Shown: positions 1-7,667, counted from the first letter of the stretch. The stretch: 40,606 bases of DNA from DATKSS01 sp035468355 (GCA_035468355.1 DATITA010000183.1:1-40606), one strand, 5' to 3'. Numbers and translations: made by a program. Notes: generated by a model from the letters alone, not told the origin.

Positions 1-243
1 CGCAGGGATCGCCTCGACCGCATGCGTGGGCCGCCCGCTGTCACATCCCCGTCGGCGTGGCCAACAAGAACCGCAAGGTGCGTCTCCCCGTCGCCGGCCC
101 AAACGGCCGGGTCATCACCGAGGATGGCGAACTACTTCGAGCTCTCACCCTCGACCCGACAAGCAATTACTACGGACTCGGCGGACGCTGGCCGCTGCAC
201 AATGTCTTGCAACAGGCCTGCACGATGTCTTGAGACAGGACAA
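1..243 (+). mobile_element. Right end of an IS481-like insertion sequence
   Basis: The transposase fragment is followed at once by a segment with TGTCTTG repeated at 203-209 and 226-232 and GAGACAGGACA at 233-243. IS481-type elements commonly end in such a TGTC..GAGACA segment overlapping the transposase stop codon. The element would then finish within 1-3 nt of the tRNA-Arg 3' CCA at 245. The left end and target duplication are outside the window, so the exact boundary is inferred. Confidence 0.4.
3..233 (+). CDS. IS481-family transposase/integrase, C-terminal fragment (cut by window edge)
   Basis: An open frame runs from the window edge to TGA at 231-233. It reads through a segment ending GELLRALTLDPTSNYYGLG, about 35 codons before the stop. 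This is the conserved tail of the IS481-type DDE transposases common in actinobacteria and relatives, whose C-termini typically read GELLR-x-LTLDPT-x-x-Y. The preceding CHIPVGVANKNRKVRLPVAG stretch resembles their 'LHHIGIGRAHKGRRV' beta-strand region, but with substitutions, so the copy may be decayed. The catalytic DDE core lies upstream, outside the window, so activity cannot be judged. The last codons overlap the probable terminal inverted repeat. Family assignment is from recalled conserved residues. Confidence 0.6.
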   Translation, partial: QGSPRPHAWAARCHIPVGVANKNRKVRLPVAGPNGRVITEDGELLRALTLDPTSNYYGLGGRWPLHNVLQQACTMS

Positions 244-244
244 C

Positions 245-321
245 TGGTGCCCGCTGAGGGATTCGAACCCCCGACCCTCTGTTCCGAAGACAGATGCTCT
301 GGTCCACTGAGCTAAGCGGGC
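245..321 (-). tRNA. tRNA-Arg (anticodon UCG), CCA encoded
   Basis: Read on the minus strand from 321, the acceptor stem GCCCGCT pairs with AGCGGGC at 255-249, followed by discriminator A (248) and an encoded CCA (247-245). The anticodon stem TCTGT/ACAGA encloses the seven-base loop CTTCGGA, giving anticodon TCG (complement of 285-287), which reads the Arg codon CGA. The T-arm contains GGTTCGAATCC. All cloverleaf parts are present, so it looks functional. A weak -10-like TAGAAT lies upstream on the minus strand (complement of 367-372). The 3' end touches the IS481-like remnant. Confidence 0.95.
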
Positions 322-620
322 GGGTTTGAGAACGCGCCTAAGGCGCACCGCGCTATCGGAAGGCTAATTCTAGGTTTTGCACTTCAGGCGCCGCCTTATC
401 GCGAACGCCGGCAAACCAAATAGCACTGGGCCTCAACCACGTCCAGTGTTGGGCGTGTGGTTCTCGAACTCAAAGACGGGCACAAGCGCCTTGCCGCGCG
501 TCATCCAGGAAGTAGCCGAACGGGCGATGTGATGCGGCGCGTCAAGCCATTCTTGCCAATCGTTGCGTCGCCACCAGGAGGGGGTCCAGCGGGGTAGGAC
601 TTGTGTCCTCACCCGCGCCG
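322..620. other. Gene-poor stretch between tRNA-Arg and the PHP gene
   Basis: No convincing gene is seen in these 299 bases. The side next to the tRNA holds a possible minus-strand -10 (TAGAAT, complement of 367-372) with no good -35. Short open frames around 430-600 give peptides with no recognisable motif and no ribosome-binding site; they may be debris of an older gene near the insertion sequence. The right edge contains a hairpin just after the PHP gene stop. Confidence 0.4.
592..614 (-). terminator. Hairpin downstream of the PHP-domain gene
   Basis: GGGTAGGAC (592-600) and GTCCT-C-ACCC (605-614) can pair as a nine-base-pair stem with one bulged C and a TTGT loop, six bases beyond the minus-strand stop at 621. 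There is no T-run on the minus-strand 3' side, so it is at most a weak or factor-assisted terminator. Confidence 0.3.
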
Positions 621-1343
621 TTAGCCGACGGCGTATCGCTGGTGGTTCAATCCCCAGGCCGCATAGCGGACCAGCCCGACCGCGCGGTAACGGTTGCGCC
701 GGGCGACGGTCGTGCCGCCAGCGATGGCCTTGCGCAGCGCTTCGGGAGTCTTGCCAGGGAACTCTGTGAAGGCGCGGCCGACCGCATCGAGGATGTGGGC
801 GTCCGAGCCGCCGACCTCCGAGGAGCCGGCGCCCATCTGCAGCCGGTGGGCGAGCTGGTTGAAGACGTAGAAGCCTGGCGTCCCGTTCTCTACCTCGATC
901 GCGTCGAAGTCGAGCTCGGCTGCGAGCCAGCCAACACCGTGCACGGGGCTGGTGCTCGCCCCGCGCTGCGTGCGCCAGAACGGGTGCGCTGCGAAGGCCA
1001 TTCCGCCCTGTTCGTGGATCGCGTGCACCGTCGCCGCGGCCGACAACCCCGGCCGGATCCTGCGCTCCAGGAAGAGCCCGACGATATGCCCGTCACGACT
1101 GGAGACCTCCTCGCCGACGATGACGTGGAGCCTCGACCTCTTCGAAGCGTGGTCGGCAGCCCGCAGCGCGCCCTCGATCGAATCGTGGTCGGTGACCGCG
1201 ATGACATCGAGGCCGGCATGCCGAGCATGGTCGACCAGCTCGATGGGGGTTGGCCAGCCGTCGCTGACGGTCGTGTGCATGTGGAGGTCGGCTCGACCTC
1301 GAGAAACCATGGGTGTGCATGCTACGCCCGGCGGGCTTACCAT
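621..1343 (-). CDS. PHP-domain metal-dependent phosphoesterase
   Basis: The protein is a 240-residue PHP-superfamily phosphoesterase, like bacterial TrpH/YciV nucleotide phosphatases. DLHMHTTVSDG (about 19-29) supplies the first His pair. VTDHDS (about 50-55), GEEV (about 77-80), an AAHP segment (about 118-121) and GGSDAHI (about 178-184) supply the other metal ligands and end the barrel. No other domain is fused, unlike DNA polymerase X or DnaE. The likely role is hydrolysis of a small phosphoester such as 3',5'-nucleoside bisphosphate; the substrate is inference. The start at 1343 has only a weak AAAAGG close upstream. An in-frame ATG at 1310, just before SRGRADLH, is a good alternative. 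It diverges from the acyl-CoA ligase. Confidence 0.85.
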   Translation of the reverse strand: MVSPPGVACTPMVSRGRADLHMHTTVSDGWPTPIELVDHARHAGLDVIAVTDHDSIEGALRAADHASKRSRLHVIVGEEVSSRDGHIVGLFLERRIRPGLSAAATVHAIHEQGGMAFAAHPFWRTQRGASTSPVHGVGWLAAELDFDAIEVENGTPGFYVFNQLAHRLQMGAGSSEVGGSDAHILDAVGRAFTEFPGKTPEALRKAIAGGTTVARRNRYRAVGLVRYAAWGLNHQRYAVG

Positions 1344-1392
1344 CGACCTTTTAAACCCTTTTCTTCACGAACGAGAGCTGGAGGTATAGGCC
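1344..1392. promoter_or_regulatory. Divergent intergenic region with ribosome-binding site for the acyl-CoA ligase
   Basis: The 49 bases between the divergent PHP and acyl-CoA ligase genes contain an AT-rich patch (TTTTAAACCCTTTT, 1350-1363) unlike the surrounding GC-rich DNA; it is a plausible site for one or both promoters. GGAGGT at 1380-1385 is a strong Shine-Dalgarno sequence and places the ligase start at GTG 1393 (seven bases away) rather than ATG 1405. Confidence 0.4.
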
Positions 1393-3039
1393 GTGGAAGG
1401 CTTGATGCAGGACTACGAGCTCAGTCTTCAGCACGTGCTGTGGAGGCTGGAGCGACTGCACCACAGGAAAGAGGTCGTGACCAAGAGGGAAGGCGGGCTC
1501 CATCGCATCACCAACGGCGAGATGGTCTCCCGCATCAACCGTCTGGCTGGTGCGCTGAAGCGCCTCGGGGTCAAACCCGGGGACCGGGTGGCCACCCTGG
1601 CCTTCAACAATTCTCGCCACCTCGAGCTCTACTACGCCGTGCCCTGCATGGGCGCCGTGCTCCATACGCTCAACCTTCGTCTGTTCCCTCAGCATCTTGA
1701 ATTCATCATCAATGACGCGGAAGACAAGGTTTTATTTGTCGATCAGGCCCTGATTCCGCTCCTGAAGCCCCTGGTCGGCAAAATCCCCTCTATCGAGCAG
1801 ATGGTCCTGGTGACAGACACGCCGGCCCCCTCGCACACCGTTGAGGGCGTCGGCGAGATGCTCGATTACGAGACCCTGCTGGCGGCCGAGAGCAGCAGCT
1901 ACCCCTGGCCCAAGCTCTCCGAGAGGATGGCCGCGGCCATGTGCTACACGTCGGGGACCACCGGCAACCCGAAGGGCGTCGTCTACTCCCACCGCTCGCA
2001 ATACCTGCACACCATGGGGGTCCTGCAGACCGAGAGCCTCGCGATCACCGAGCGTGACGTCGTCCTGCCGATCGTGCCCATGTTCCACGCCAACAGCTGG
2101 GGCCTCCCTTACGCGTGCGGCATGGCCGGATCGAAGGTCCTCTTCCCCGACCGGTTCATGGGCGACGCCCGCTCGATCGTCGAGCTCGCGGAGCAAGAGG
2201 ACGCGACCGTCCTAGCCGGCGTCCCCACGATCTGGATCAACACGGCGGCCTACCTGAAGGAGTCCGGCAAGCGGCTGCCCAAGGTACACACAGTGATCTG
2301 CGGCGGCTCGGCGATCCCGCGCGCTCTTATGGAGTCGATGGACGCGCTGGGGCTGCGCATGCTCCACGCCTGGGGGATGACCGAGACTTCGCCACTGGGC
2401 AGCGTGGCGCGAGCTAACTCTGGGACGAAGCCCGAGGACGAGCTGGACCGCCGCCTGAGCCAGGGAGTCATCGCCCCCGGGGTCGAGGTCCGCATCTCCG
2501 ACCCGGCCACCGGACAGGAGCTACCGTGGGACGGCGTGGCGTTCGGCGAGATCCAGGTGCGCGGGCCGTGGATCGCCCGCGGCTACCACAACGGCTACGA
2601 CCCGGGCAAGCTCACCGAGGACGAGTGGTTCCGCACCGGCGACGTGGCCAAGATCACGCCCGAGGGCTACATCCAGATCGTCGACCGCACCAAAGACGTC
2701 ATCAAGTCCGGCGGCGAGTGGATCTCGTCGGTCGAGCTCGAGAATGCGATCATGGCCCACCCCAAGATCATGGAAGCGGCTGTGATCGGCGTCCCGCACC
2801 CCAAATGGGACGAGCGGCCCGTCGCCTACGCGGTGCCCAAACCAGAGTTCAAAGGCCAGGTCACACAGGAGGAGGTGCTCGACTTCTTGAAAGACAAGGT
2901 TGCGAAGTGGTGGCTGCCCGACGAGATCAGGTTCATCGATGAGGTGCCGAAGACCTCGGTGGGCAAGTTCGACAAGAAGGTGCTGAGGGCGAGCGCCGTC
3001 CCGATCGAAGAAAAGGCCGCGCCAGCGGTGAGGCAGTGA
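1393..3039 (+). CDS. Fatty acyl-CoA synthetase (AMP-dependent ligase, FadD/AlkK type)
   Basis: This 548-residue adenylate-forming enzyme activates a carboxylic acid with ATP to the acyl-AMP and then the acyl-CoA. All ANL core motifs are visible: YTSGTTGNPKG (185-195), HAWGMTET (325-332), WFRTGDVAKI, DRTKDVIKSGGEWISSVE and, near the end, TSVGKFDKK with the catalytic Lys at about 525. Length and the HAWGMTE variant fit the medium/long-chain fatty acyl-CoA synthetase group that includes the Thermus long-chain enzyme. No signal peptide is seen, so it is cytosolic. The stop overlaps the ATG of the acetamidase-family gene by one base (TGATG), so the two are translationally coupled. The chain length of the substrate is not readable. 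Confidence 0.93.
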   Translation: MEGLMQDYELSLQHVLWRLERLHHRKEVVTKREGGLHRITNGEMVSRINRLAGALKRLGVKPGDRVATLAFNNSRHLELYYAVPCMGAVLHTLNLRLFPQHLEFIINDAEDKVLFVDQALIPLLKPLVGKIPSIEQMVLVTDTPAPSHTVEGVGEMLDYETLLAAESSSYPWPKLSERMAAAMCYTSGTTGNPKGVVYSHRSQYLHTMGVLQTESLAITERDVVLPIVPMFHANSWGLPYACGMAGSKVLFPDRFMGDARSIVELAEQEDATVLAGVPTIWINTAAYLKESGKRLPKVHTVICGGSAIPRALMESMDALGLRMLHAWGMTETSPLGSVARANSGTKPEDELDRRLSQGVIAPGVEVRISDPATGQELPWDGVAFGEIQVRGPWIARGYHNGYDPGKLTEDEWFRTGDVAKITPEGYIQIVDRTKDVIKSGGEWISSVELENAIMAHPKIMEAAVIGVPHPKWDERPVAYAVPKPEFKGQVTQEEVLDFLKDKVAKWWLPDEIRFIDEVPKTSVGKFDKKVLRASAVPIEEKAAPAVRQ

Positions 3040-3992
3040 TGGCGAAAGCAGGCGTGCGCGAGCACGCGATCGCACGAGAAACGCACCATTTCAAGTGGGA
3101 CAACTCGCTGAAGCCCGCGGTCGAGATCGAGCCCGGCGACATCGTCCACATCGAAGCGGAGGAGGTCACCGCGGGCCAGCTCCACAACGGTGACCCGGTC
3201 TCCAAGCTAGCGGCCCTAGATTTCAACCGCCTGTACCCGCTTGGCGGGCCGGTGTTCGTCCACGGCGCCGAGCCGGGCGACGCGCTCGAGGTGGAGGTCC
3301 TCGAGCTCAAGCCTGGCGCTTGGGGTTGGGCGGCGCTGCTGCCCGGCCTGGGTCTTTTGGCCTCGGACTTCCCCGACCCGTACGTGCGCTACTTCGAGCT
3401 GGGCGACCGCACGTCTGCCGAGCTCCGTCACGACATCCACATCCCGATCGTGCCGTTCTGCGGCACGATGGGCGTGGCCACCGACGAGCCGGGGCCGCAC
3501 GAGGTCCTGCCGCCGACCAAAGGAGCAGGCAACATCGACACCCGCCACCTGACGGCGGGCACCAAGCTCTACCTGCCGGTCTACGTGCCTGGGGCCATGT
3601 TCTCCGCCGGCGACTGCCACGCCGCGCAGGGAGACGGCGAGGTATGCGTTACCGGGATCGAATGCCCGATGACGTTCTCGCTCCGGTTCAACGTCGTCAA
3701 GGGCGGGGCCTTGCGACCCTGGAGCTACCACTTCGTCACCCCGGCGGCGCCCCTTCAGCCGCGCAGCGACGCAGCGGGCTACCACGCCGTCTGCGCGCTG
3801 GGGCCGGACCTGATGGAGAACGCCCGGAACGCCGTCCGAGACACGATCTCCTGGCTGAGCGCCGACCACGGGCTGAGCCGCGAAGACGCCTACATCCTGT
3901 GCAGCCTGGCTGGGGATCTACGGATCAGCCAGATCGTGGACCAACCGAACTTCGGGGTCTCGTTCTACCTGCCGCTGACGGTCTTCACCTAG
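3039..3992 (+). CDS. Acetamidase/formamidase family protein
   Basis: The 317-residue protein matches the FmdA/AmdA family, which hydrolyses short aliphatic amides to the acid and ammonia. Visible family features are the GDIVHIEAEE segment, the LGGPVFVHGAEPGD and LEVEVLELKPG barrel strands, IPIVPFCGTMGVA, and VPGAMFSAGDCHAAQGDGEVCVTGIE, which carries conserved Asp, His and Glu residues of the family. The start is ATG 3039, served by GGTGAGG at 3027-3033; GTG 3036 is an alternative. It overlaps the acyl-CoA ligase by one base, so a product acid could be passed to the ligase for CoA activation; that link is inference. The amide substrate is unknown. Confidence 0.9.
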   Translation: MAKAGVREHAIARETHHFKWDNSLKPAVEIEPGDIVHIEAEEVTAGQLHNGDPVSKLAALDFNRLYPLGGPVFVHGAEPGDALEVEVLELKPGAWGWAALLPGLGLLASDFPDPYVRYFELGDRTSAELRHDIHIPIVPFCGTMGVATDEPGPHEVLPPTKGAGNIDTRHLTAGTKLYLPVYVPGAMFSAGDCHAAQGDGEVCVTGIECPMTFSLRFNVVKGGALRPWSYHFVTPAAPLQPRSDAAGYHAVCALGPDLMENARNAVRDTISWLSADHGLSREDAYILCSLAGDLRISQIVDQPNFGVSFYLPLTVFT

Positions 3993-4077
3993 GTCCGACC
4001 CCTCCCGGAACCGAAAAGCCGGATCGGGGAGATTGCCGCGCACCGTGCGGCATACTGACTAGCCCACGGACCAAAAG

Positions 4078-6864
4078 GTGAGCACGACACAGTTAGGGCG
4101 CTATCCGATCGAAGCCGAGCTCGGCCGAGGGGCGATGGGCGTGGTCTATCGCTCGACCCATCCCCGGCTCGAGATTCCGGTGGCGATCAAGGTGCTGGCG
4201 GAGCAGTACTCGAGCGATACGAGCTTCCGCCAGCGATTTCACCGCGAGGCGGCGACGGTCGCCGGCCTGAACCATCCCGGCATCGTGCGCGTGTACGACT
4301 TCGACGAGGATGGGCCGGTCCTGTTCATCGTCATGGAATGGGTCGAAGGGCGGTCCATGCGGTCCTGGCTGGACGAGTACGGCCGGTTCAGCGTCGACGT
4401 CTCCATCGACCTCATCCAGCAGCTCCTCTCGGCAGTCGGCGTGGCCCACGACTTCCAGATCGTGCACCGCGACCTGAAGCCGGACAACATCCTCATCTCC
4501 AACCGCGGCAAGACCAAGATCCTCGACTTCGGCATCTCGAAGCTGATCGACGACAAGCACCGCCTCACGGCAACGGGCAGCATGGTCGGCACGCCCGCCT
4601 ACATGGCGCCTGAGCAGGTCAAGGGCGAGCCCGTCGACGCGACCGCCGACATCTATTCGCTGGGGATGATCCTGTACGAGCTGCTGCACGGGGAGCCGCC
4701 TTTCACCGGCGCCCTCCCGGCCGTCCTGCACTCCCAGGTCTTCGACCGCCCGCGCGCGTCGACCGCCATCCCCTCCCCGATCATGGAGATCATCTGGAAG
4801 GCGACCGCCAAGGACCGCAGCCAGCGCTTCCAGACCTGCGAGGAGTTCTCGGGCGCTTTCCACTACATGCCCAAGCCAGGCGTGGCACAGCCTCCGGTCG
4901 AGGCGATCTCGAACGAGATGGCCGTCGAGGACGAGGTGGAACAGCCCAGGGCGCTTCCTCCGCGCACCGATGGACACAAGCCGGCGGGGGTGTGCACGTA
5001 CAGCGACTGCCAGGAGCGCCGCGGCTGGGCGTGCGCCTACAAGGATCTGACCGGGCGCGAATGCAAGAGCTGGTGGTGCCGGCGCCACATCCAGTTCATC
5101 GAGCGCACACCGTTCTGCCCCCGCCATGCCAGCGTCATCCGCGCCCTGGCGCCCTCCGCGAACACGATCTTCGAGATCAAGAATCGCCCGGCGGTCGACG
5201 ACCGGGCGCTGCCCCTCGCCGCTCTCGTCGCGGAGGACATCGACAAGGACGTCACCGAGCTAGTGCGCCGTCGCTACCAGAACCGCAAAGACATCACCCT
5301 AGCGCGCGACCGCACGGTCAGGCAGACCTGGTCGGGACGCAGCGAGGTGGCGTGGGAGCGCAGCTGGGCCGCGCTCAAGAGCCAGGGCTACCTGGTCCGG
5401 ATCGCAGTCCGGGTTGCGACCGACGAGCCCGACACGGTTCAGCTCCTGATCGGCAACACGGTCGTGTTCAAGGAGGTCCCCGACTGGATCAGCCGCCGGC
5501 GCGAGGGCGAGCCGCCCGACCACGCCGACAGGGCCCGGTTTGGCAAGAAGCTGTTCACAGCGATCCTGGAGCACGTCGACGAGCCGCAACCGCTGCCGTC
5601 GGCGGTGCCCACCGCCAGCCACGAGGTCGAGCCCCCGCCTCCCCCGGAGATCAACCGGACGCTGATCGAGGGCATGATCCTCAGGCTCGCCGCGGCGACG
5701 ACTCGGATCACCGGGTTCGAGGTCGCGGAGCAGCTCGCCCTGCCCTTTGTCGCCGTGGAGCCGATCCTCAAGTCGCTGACCGGGGTCAACTTCCTCGACG
5801 CATTGGGGCTTGCCGCAGAGCAGGGACCATGGCTCGGCCGGCCTCTGCCCGAGCGGATGGCTTACTCGCTGACCCGCCAGGGCCGCGCCCGCAGCGACCA
5901 GATCGCAGAGGCGAGCACCCGGTACGCCGGTCCGGCGCCGGTTTCGATGCAGGAGTACAGGGCCGTCCTCGCAGAGGCCGCCAAGCCGGGCACGCTCGAC
6001 CTGGTCAAGGTCAACCTCGCGCTGGCGGGGATCGAGCTCGCGCCGGGCGTGACGGAGGCGGTGCGGGCCGCGGTCAACTCCCGCTCGTCGATATTCATCT
6101 ACGGGGCGCCGGGCAACGGCAAGACCACCCTCGCGAGGCGGATCCCGGCGCTGCTCGGCGGCCCGATCATCGTCCCTGTCGCGCTCGACATCGGAGGCGG
6201 CGAGGTGATGACGGTGTTCGACGGCTCGATCCACCGCCTCGAGGCGCGGCAGCCCGTGGACCGGCGGTGGCGCCGTGTGACGCGACCTCTCGTGCAAGTC
6301 GGCGGCGAGTTCCAGCTCGATATGTTCGACCCCACCTGGGAGGAGGGCAGCCGCACGTACGCCGCGCCGCTGCAGGTGAAGGCGAACGGGGGCGTGCTCC
6401 TCATCGACGACCTGGGCCGCCAGCGCGTCTCGCCCAAGCAGATCCTGGACCGCCTCCTCGTCCCGCTGGAGCAGGACACCGACTACATGAACTTGTCCTC
6501 CACCGGCCGGAAGGTCGAGGTCCCGTTCCGCGCCCAGGTCGCTCTGTCGACCAACCTCAAGCCCGCGGAGCTGCTGGACGAGGCCTACCTGCGGCGCCTC
6601 GCTTACAAAGTGTTTATGCCCGACCCGACGTGGGAGATGTGGTGCCGCATCTTCGAAAGGGAGCGCGACCGCCTGACCATTCCGCCCGACCCCAACGCAC
6701 TCGAGATGATCTCGAGCCTCTACAGCGGCCGGCCGCTCCGGGGAAACCACCCCCGCGACCTGCTGGAGCGCCTCGTCGACGTGTCGTCAGCCCGCGGCGT
6801 CCGGCCCCAGCTGACACCGGAGCTCGTCGAGGCCGCCTGGCACACCCTGTTCATCACGAGCTAG
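4078..6864 (+). CDS. Ser/Thr protein kinase fused to a Cys-rich segment and an AAA-type ATPase
   Basis: This 928-residue multidomain protein has no membrane segment. Residues 9-265 form a Hanks-type kinase: GRGAMG loop (16-21), Lys38, Glu57, HRDLKPDN with Asp132, DFG Asp150 and GTPAYMAPE, so it should be active. Residues 305-350 are rich in metal-ligand residues (Cys306, 311, 319, 329, 334, 347; His337, 350), suggesting one or two zinc sites. A middle region leads to a helical segment (about 525-620) resembling the winged-helix part that precedes certain stand-alone bacterial ATPases. The ATPase has Walker A GAPGNGKTT (676-684), Walker B VLLIDD (773-778) and a sensor-1-like ALSTN. The start is GTG with no clear Shine-Dalgarno; a CATACT box at 4051-4056 lies upstream. 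The role is unknown, perhaps a kinase-controlled remodelling ATPase. Confidence 0.85.
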   Translation: MSTTQLGRYPIEAELGRGAMGVVYRSTHPRLEIPVAIKVLAEQYSSDTSFRQRFHREAATVAGLNHPGIVRVYDFDEDGPVLFIVMEWVEGRSMRSWLDEYGRFSVDVSIDLIQQLLSAVGVAHDFQIVHRDLKPDNILISNRGKTKILDFGISKLIDDKHRLTATGSMVGTPAYMAPEQVKGEPVDATADIYSLGMILYELLHGEPPFTGALPAVLHSQVFDRPRASTAIPSPIMEIIWKATAKDRSQRFQTCEEFSGAFHYMPKPGVAQPPVEAISNEMAVEDEVEQPRALPPRTDGHKPAGVCTYSDCQERRGWACAYKDLTGRECKSWWCRRHIQFIERTPFCPRHASVIRALAPSANTIFEIKNRPAVDDRALPLAALVAEDIDKDVTELVRRRYQNRKDITLARDRTVRQTWSGRSEVAWERSWAALKSQGYLVRIAVRVATDEPDTVQLLIGNTVVFKEVPDWISRRREGEPPDHADRARFGKKLFTAILEHVDEPQPLPSAVPTASHEVEPPPPPEINRTLIEGMILRLAAATTRITGFEVAEQLALPFVAVEPILKSLTGVNFLDALGLAAEQGPWLGRPLPERMAYSLTRQGRARSDQIAEASTRYAGPAPVSMQEYRAVLAEAAKPGTLDLVKVNLALAGIELAPGVTEAVRAAVNSRSSIFIYGAPGNGKTTLARRIPALLGGPIIVPVALDIGGGEVMTVFDGSIHRLEARQPVDRRWRRVTRPLVQVGGEFQLDMFDPTWEEGSRTYAAPLQVKANGGVLLIDDLGRQRVSPKQILDRLLVPLEQDTDYMNLSSTGRKVEVPFRAQVALSTNLKPAELLDEAYLRRLAYKVFMPDPTWEMWCRIFERERDRLTIPPDPNALEMISSLYSGRPLRGNHPRDLLERLVDVSSARGVRPQLTPELVEAAWHTLFITS

Positions 6865-6883
6865 AGGCTCGGCAGGCGCTCGG

Positions 6884-6889
6884 TATACT
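6884..6889 (+). promoter_or_regulatory. -10 box upstream of tRNA-Leu
   Basis: TATACT matches the bacterial -10 consensus at five of six positions and sits 42 bases before the tRNA-Leu 5' end, between the kinase stop and the tRNA. No good -35 is visible 16-18 bases upstream. Confidence 0.45.
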
Positions 6890-6902
6890 TTGACGTCGCG
6901 TC

Positions 6903-6921
6903 GCGTGCGCACTGCGCACGC
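6903..6921 (+). other. Perfect hairpin in the tRNA-Leu leader
   Basis: GCGTGCGC (6903-6910) and GCGCACGC (6914-6921) form an eight-base-pair perfect stem with a three-base loop. It lies ten bases before the tRNA and after the -10 box, so it would be in the pre-tRNA leader. There is no T-run, so it is not a standard terminator. It may be a processing feature or a weak barrier behind the kinase gene. Confidence 0.4.
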
Positions 6922-6931
6922 CGGCGGCAAA

Positions 6932-7017
6932 GCGGCGGTGGCGGAATGGCAGACGCGCTAGTTTCAGGAGCTAGTGTCCGCAAGGACGTGGAGGTTCAAC
7001 TCCTCTCCGCCGCACCA
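6932..7017 (+). tRNA. tRNA-Leu (anticodon CAG), CCA encoded
   Basis: Acceptor GCGGCGG (6932-6938) pairs with CCGCCGC (7007-7013), followed by A and an encoded CCA (7015-7017). The anticodon stem CTAGT/GCTAG encloses TTCAGGA, giving anticodon CAG at 6965-6967, which reads CUG, expected to be the commonest Leu codon in a GC-rich genome. A long variable arm with a TGTCCGCAAGGACG hairpin is typical of class II tRNA-Leu. The T-arm GGTTCAACTCC is intact. Confidence 0.96.
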
Positions 7018-7201
7018 ACGATCTGCCTCTGATCTCAAATCGAGATCGAAGTCACGGCGTTGGAATCGCGACGGGACGGCGCTGGAACTTGTGGTGGCGT
7101 CCTCGTTGCTGTACGGCATCTAAGACCCCACGTTGCAACAGCAGACCGTCTTAACGACTCCAGTTCAAAAGCTGCGGCCGCGGCTGTTAGCGTCGTGCCC
7201 A

Positions 7202-7429
7202 ATGCCTCGCCTTCCGCGCGTCACAGGCGATGACGCGCTGAGAGCACTCCGGCGAGCCGGCTGGCGCGAGGCACGTCGTCGCGGCAGCCATATCGTCCTC
7301 CGAAACGAGGCGCGACCTGGGCGACTCGTCGTGCCAGTTCACGCGGGCACGATCCTCAAGCCGAAAACGCTACTGTCGATCCTCGATCAGGCGGGAATCG
7401 ACGCCGACCAGTTCCGAGGTCTGCTGTAA
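7202..7429 (+). CDS. hicA: HicA-type mRNA interferase toxin
   Basis: This small basic protein of 75 residues belongs to the HicA family, double-stranded-RNA-binding-fold ribonucleases that cut mRNA when not bound by HicB. It shows the family pattern: an N-terminal VTGDDALRALRRAGW helix, then RRRGSHIVLRN with the single catalytic His, then VVPVHAGTILKPKTLLSILDQAGI. The ATG at 7202 lacks a clear Shine-Dalgarno; upstream in-frame codons add a tail unlike the family. It is 11 bases upstream of hicB, the usual toxin-first order. No promoter stands out in the 184 bases after tRNA-Leu. Confidence 0.85.
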   Translation: MPRLPRVTGDDALRALRRAGWREARRRGSHIVLRNEARPGRLVVPVHAGTILKPKTLLSILDQAGIDADQFRGLL

Positions 7430-7440
7430 TTAAGGATCGA

Positions 7441-7665
7441 ATGCGTACCTACTCGATTGTCGTCGACCCTGACCCCGAAGGCGGGTACACGGTAACCGTG
7501 CCGGCCCTGCCCGGCTGCATCACGCAGGGTAAAACGATCGAGGAGTGCATCGCCCACGCCCAGGAGGCGATCGCCCTGTACGTGGAGGACCTGGTGGCTT
7601 CTGGCGAGCCTGTCCCGGACGAGAAGGAGCACCCGCAGCTCCTGCAGGTCACCGTCGCCGCGTAG
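7441..7665 (+). CDS. hicB: HicB-type antitoxin (short form without DNA-binding domain)
   Basis: This acidic protein of 74 residues with the partial RNase-H-like HicB fold should bind and neutralise HicA. TYSIVVDPDPEGGYTVTVPALPGC and the following ITQGKTIEECIAHAQEAIALYVEDL helix are characteristic. It stops after the core fold, with no C-terminal ribbon-helix-helix or HTH, so it belongs to the short HicB-like group and would need another factor to repress the operon. AAGGA at 7433-7437 provides a Shine-Dalgarno just before the ATG, stronger than anything at hicA, as expected if the antitoxin is made in excess. Confidence 0.88.
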   Translation: MRTYSIVVDPDPEGGYTVTVPALPGCITQGKTIEECIAHAQEAIALYVEDLVASGEPVPDEKEHPQLLQVTVAA

Positions 7666-7667
7666 CG

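Noticed and set aside
22..315. Small plus-strand frames crossing the tRNA-Arg gene
   Set aside because: They translate the tRNA antisense (the familiar DSNPRPS-type shadow) and are not genes; only the frame ending at 233 resembles a protein.
603..1700. Long plus-strand open frame of 365 codons opposite the PHP gene
   Set aside because: It is antisense to clear PHP motifs and runs into the acyl-CoA ligase in another frame; composition is Arg/Gly/Ala-rich as expected from GC-rich antisense DNA.
3993..4077. Possible terminator after the acetamidase-family gene
   Set aside because: CCCCTCCCGG and CCGGATCGGGG can pair only imperfectly and no T-run follows.
4992..6893. Second 633-codon frame inside the kinase-ATPase gene
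   Set aside because: It is very rich in Arg, Pro and Gly, has no motif, and overlaps a frame with intact ATPase motifs.
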